From the NCBI RefSeq assembly GCF_021379005.1, contig NZ_CP075171.1:2046001-2110000 (forward strand): 64,000 nucleotides of DNA, in the 5' to 3' direction. The notes under the pieces are model-generated. The model saw nothing but the letters and a program-made list of their open reading frames with translations, was not told where the DNA came from and made no database searches. This DNA is from Leptodesmis sichuanensis A121. Its GTDB lineage: Bacteria > Cyanobacteriota > Cyanobacteriia > Leptolyngbyales > Leptolyngbyaceae. A program made the position numbers and the translations under genes. Positions 62,489 through 64,000 of the stretch are shown here, one piece after another (within the stretch, counting starts at the first letter, position 1; every line of letters starts with the position of its first letter).

Positions 62489-63114
62489 TCATAAGGAATG
62501 GGTTGGCGATCGTGGTTTTCTATCTAAATGCAGAGGAAAGGCTGATTGACTGACAAAAGTTCCGAAAGGCTCATGTCTCTGTTGTCAACCCGCCCTAAAA
62601 TAAATTTTGGGCTAACAGCGCAAGTCCATGCCAATGGACTGAAACTCTTGTCCAGTCATCTTTAGATGACTTTGGCGATGAGCCAGGAAATTGATTTCCT
62701 GGTGATGCAGCGGGTGTTCAGGAGATTTGTCAGGCAACCAGGAGGAAAGGTTACAGGGTTTATCACTCTTCACTAGACTTCTTGCAAATTGCAAAAAACG
62801 TAGGCTGGGCAAAGGGAAACGTTCCATCCTGTCATTCTGGCTAATTTGAATGGGCACACCAAGCTCTGCCCATCCTACTGATTGGTTGGTGAGGGTACGT
62901 ACATCAGTATTGCCCGTTGAGATTGGCATCCCAAGGGGCTATGAGCAAGGCTGAGTTTCTGTGTTACTTCGGAAGACTCGGAAATTTTAAGATTAAGTGG
63001 GATTGAGCCTGAATCAAGCATCGGATAAAGCTAAAACAGATGTCAGCGCGGTCAAAGTTCACGCTTGCAAGATCCTCAATGACTTAAAATCGTTGTGAGC
63101 AGGTTGTGAACAAT
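62489..63114. other. spacer with repeat F
   Basis: About 620 bp between dps and the MITE. It holds repeat F copy 2 (62632-62742). I see no real gene; a 105-residue minus-strand reading from 62929 runs through the repeat and looks non-coding. Confidence 0.6.
62632..62742. repeat. repeat F, copy 2 (inverted relative to copy 1)
   Basis: gactgaaactcttgtccagt to ggagatttgtcaggcaacca; matches 57826-57937 in reverse complement with only scattered differences. Confidence 0.8.
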
Positions 63115-63298
63115 CTTAGTGGTGCAAAAGTCTCAGATGAGTCTCAAGTAAGACATTGGCAACCTGAAGAGTGCTCTCTGAAACTGCCCAAATGAAATGC
63201 GGGGAATTCATGCCCAATCGACGCCTGGGGGCAGCGATTGCCGTTTTCATGAGAATCCTTTGCTATCAGGGGTTTCAGGAGTTTTCTGCACCACTGAG
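63115..63298. mobile_element. MITE G, copy 2 (~180 bp)
   Basis: cttagtggtgcaaaag to ttttctgcaccactgag; the inner ~150 bp are nearly identical to the copy at 10311-10489, with 5 extra bases (gaaat region near 63192). Confidence 0.85.
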
Positions 63299-63392
63299 CA
63301 CGTTAGCATTATGCCAAGAGCCACGATGCTTTTGGAAAAGTACGAGACCGCATTGACAAATACCCAAAATGACTGGGAGAGGGTTAGTTAAA

Positions 63393-63920
63393 ATGGTGTG
63401 GGCATTTAGTTTATCCGCTGAATGTGGTGCAGAGCAAGTTGCCGCTGAGCAATTCGCACAGCATTTTGACGGTCTTTCCTGGGTTCTTGCCAACGGTCAT
63501 CAGTCCCAATGCCATACAGCAGTTTTTCAAGATATTGAGGAAAATTGGTGGTGTCAGGTTTGTCCCAGTGGCATCAGTGACGTGGGGATTGATAGATCCG
63601 ACATTGCTTACCAGATGACGGAGTTGGGCATCTTACTCTATCAACAGTTACAATCTGCTCCGCCCTTTCGGTATGCCCTGGTTGGTGTAGAAGTCGATGA
63701 GTTCAGAACCTATCATGAGTTGACCTCAGAGGCGACCATTCCCAGTTTTCCAGGTTTAGTCTTGGCTGAAACAGTTTGGCGATCGCTTGGAGCCTCTCCT
63801 GTATTTCGACCCTTCAGCCCTGGCTATGTTTGGCAGCCCTATGAAGGCGAAGTTTATAAGCCACTGATGGTATCGCCGGATTTGAAGCACAAGTTAAGCG
63901 AACTACTGGTTCTTCAATGA
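63393..63920 (+). CDS. hypothetical protein
   Basis: 175 residues from ATG 63393 (ribosome site gagaggg at 63376-63382): MVWAFSLSAECGAEQVAAEQ, then ENWWCQVCPSGISDVGIDRS, RYALVGVEVDEFRTYHELTS and a PFSPGYVWQPYEGEVYKPL end. A mixed alpha/beta soluble protein, with no membrane segment or known motif. MITE G lies 95 bp upstream and may have altered its promoter. No family recognised. Confidence 0.75.
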   Translation: MVWAFSLSAECGAEQVAAEQFAQHFDGLSWVLANGHQSQCHTAVFQDIEENWWCQVCPSGISDVGIDRSDIAYQMTELGILLYQQLQSAPPFRYALVGVEVDEFRTYHELTSEATIPSFPGLVLAETVWRSLGASPVFRPFSPGYVWQPYEGEVYKPLMVSPDLKHKLSELLVLQ

Positions 63921-64000
63921 GTTTCGCTGGTTAGGCGATCGCACAAAGTCAGGTCTAGGGTTGCGGCGCGTGCTAACAATGTGTTGGTGCGGACGGAACA
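63914..64000 (-). CDS. 3' end of a gene running out of the window
   Basis: 28 residues ending SVRTNTLLARAATLDLTLCDR LTSETH before a TGA. An open, protein-like minus-strand reading that overlaps the end of the hypothetical gene by 7 bp. Too short to name. Confidence 0.35.
   Translation of the reverse strand, partial: CSVRTNTLLARAATLDLTLCDRLTSETH

Noticed and set aside
62612-62929. 105-residue minus-strand ORF through repeat F
   Set aside because: It reads through a dispersed repeat and has no coding character; similar peptide pieces (MSQEID..LVM.RVFRRF) appear at both repeat copies.

Overview
The window comes from the chromosome of a filamentous-type (Leptolyngbya-like, by inference) cyanobacterium. 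Direct signs are cytochrome b6f genes (petC-petA), an aa3-type cytochrome oxidase cluster, Uma2 endonucleases, very frequent HIP1 octamers (GCGATCGC) in genes and spacers, and many short palindromic repeats between genes. Genus is not settled by the sequence.

Layout. 1-4.96 kb (minus strand) is a defence-type island: the start of a DUF1156 DNA methylase, a HicB-HicA toxin-antitoxin pair, a GxxExxY protein and a 1214-residue SNF2-type helicase with a DUF3883 end. Palindromic repeats have landed in frame inside the helicase. 5.5-10.1 kb holds rpe, a DrrAB-like ABC exporter and a ClC channel. 11.6-18.2 kb is the respiratory oxidase locus: ctaB and ctaA facing away from ctaC-ctaD-ctaE. 18.2-25 kb carries tsaB, a MoaD-like protein, a GST, a degenerate RNase III domain, a creatininase, dxr and a Ca2+/H+ antiporter. 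25-38.9 kb mixes housekeeping genes (two tRNA-Gly, obgE, pth, rnc) with a J-domain/WD40 protein, a cell-wall amidase, uraH, an EVE protein, a Tat-exported caspase-like protein without its catalytic pair, a TonB-like protein and a GH19 lysozyme/chitinase. 39-42.7 kb is an envelope/glycosylation group. 42.7-48.4 kb is a CNT nucleoside transporter gene broken by a nested insertion-sequence structure. 48.6-55.8 kb includes an AI-2E-type permease, a HAD phosphatase, an FKBP isomerase and a hopanoid group (hpnA, hpnH, squalene-synthase-like). 56-57.2 kb is aroF behind two tandem peptide-leader attenuators. 58-62.4 kb has petA-petC, a transketolase-like gene and a Dps protein.

The strongest new observation is the leader of aroF (DAHP synthase, first step of Phe/Tyr/Trp synthesis). 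Two successive short ORFs are packed with aromatic codons (WFFGFYFW and FYFYFW). Each is followed by a rho-independent terminator, and each carries at its stop codon a segment that pairs with the 5' arm of that terminator. This is the architecture of classical ribosome-mediated attenuation, duplicated in series in a cyanobacterium.

Other items of note: (i) a 4.1-kb double ISKra4-like structure, bounded by two left ends and an 8-bp target duplication, with an ISL3 element inside it; removing it restores the transporter frame exactly. (ii) At least 13 copies of a ~75-bp palindromic repeat (family A) and several smaller families, including a ~175-bp MITE with AGTGGTGCAGAAA ends. (iii) Three enzyme-family proteins with altered active sites (caspase-like, RNase III-like, squalene-synthase-like).
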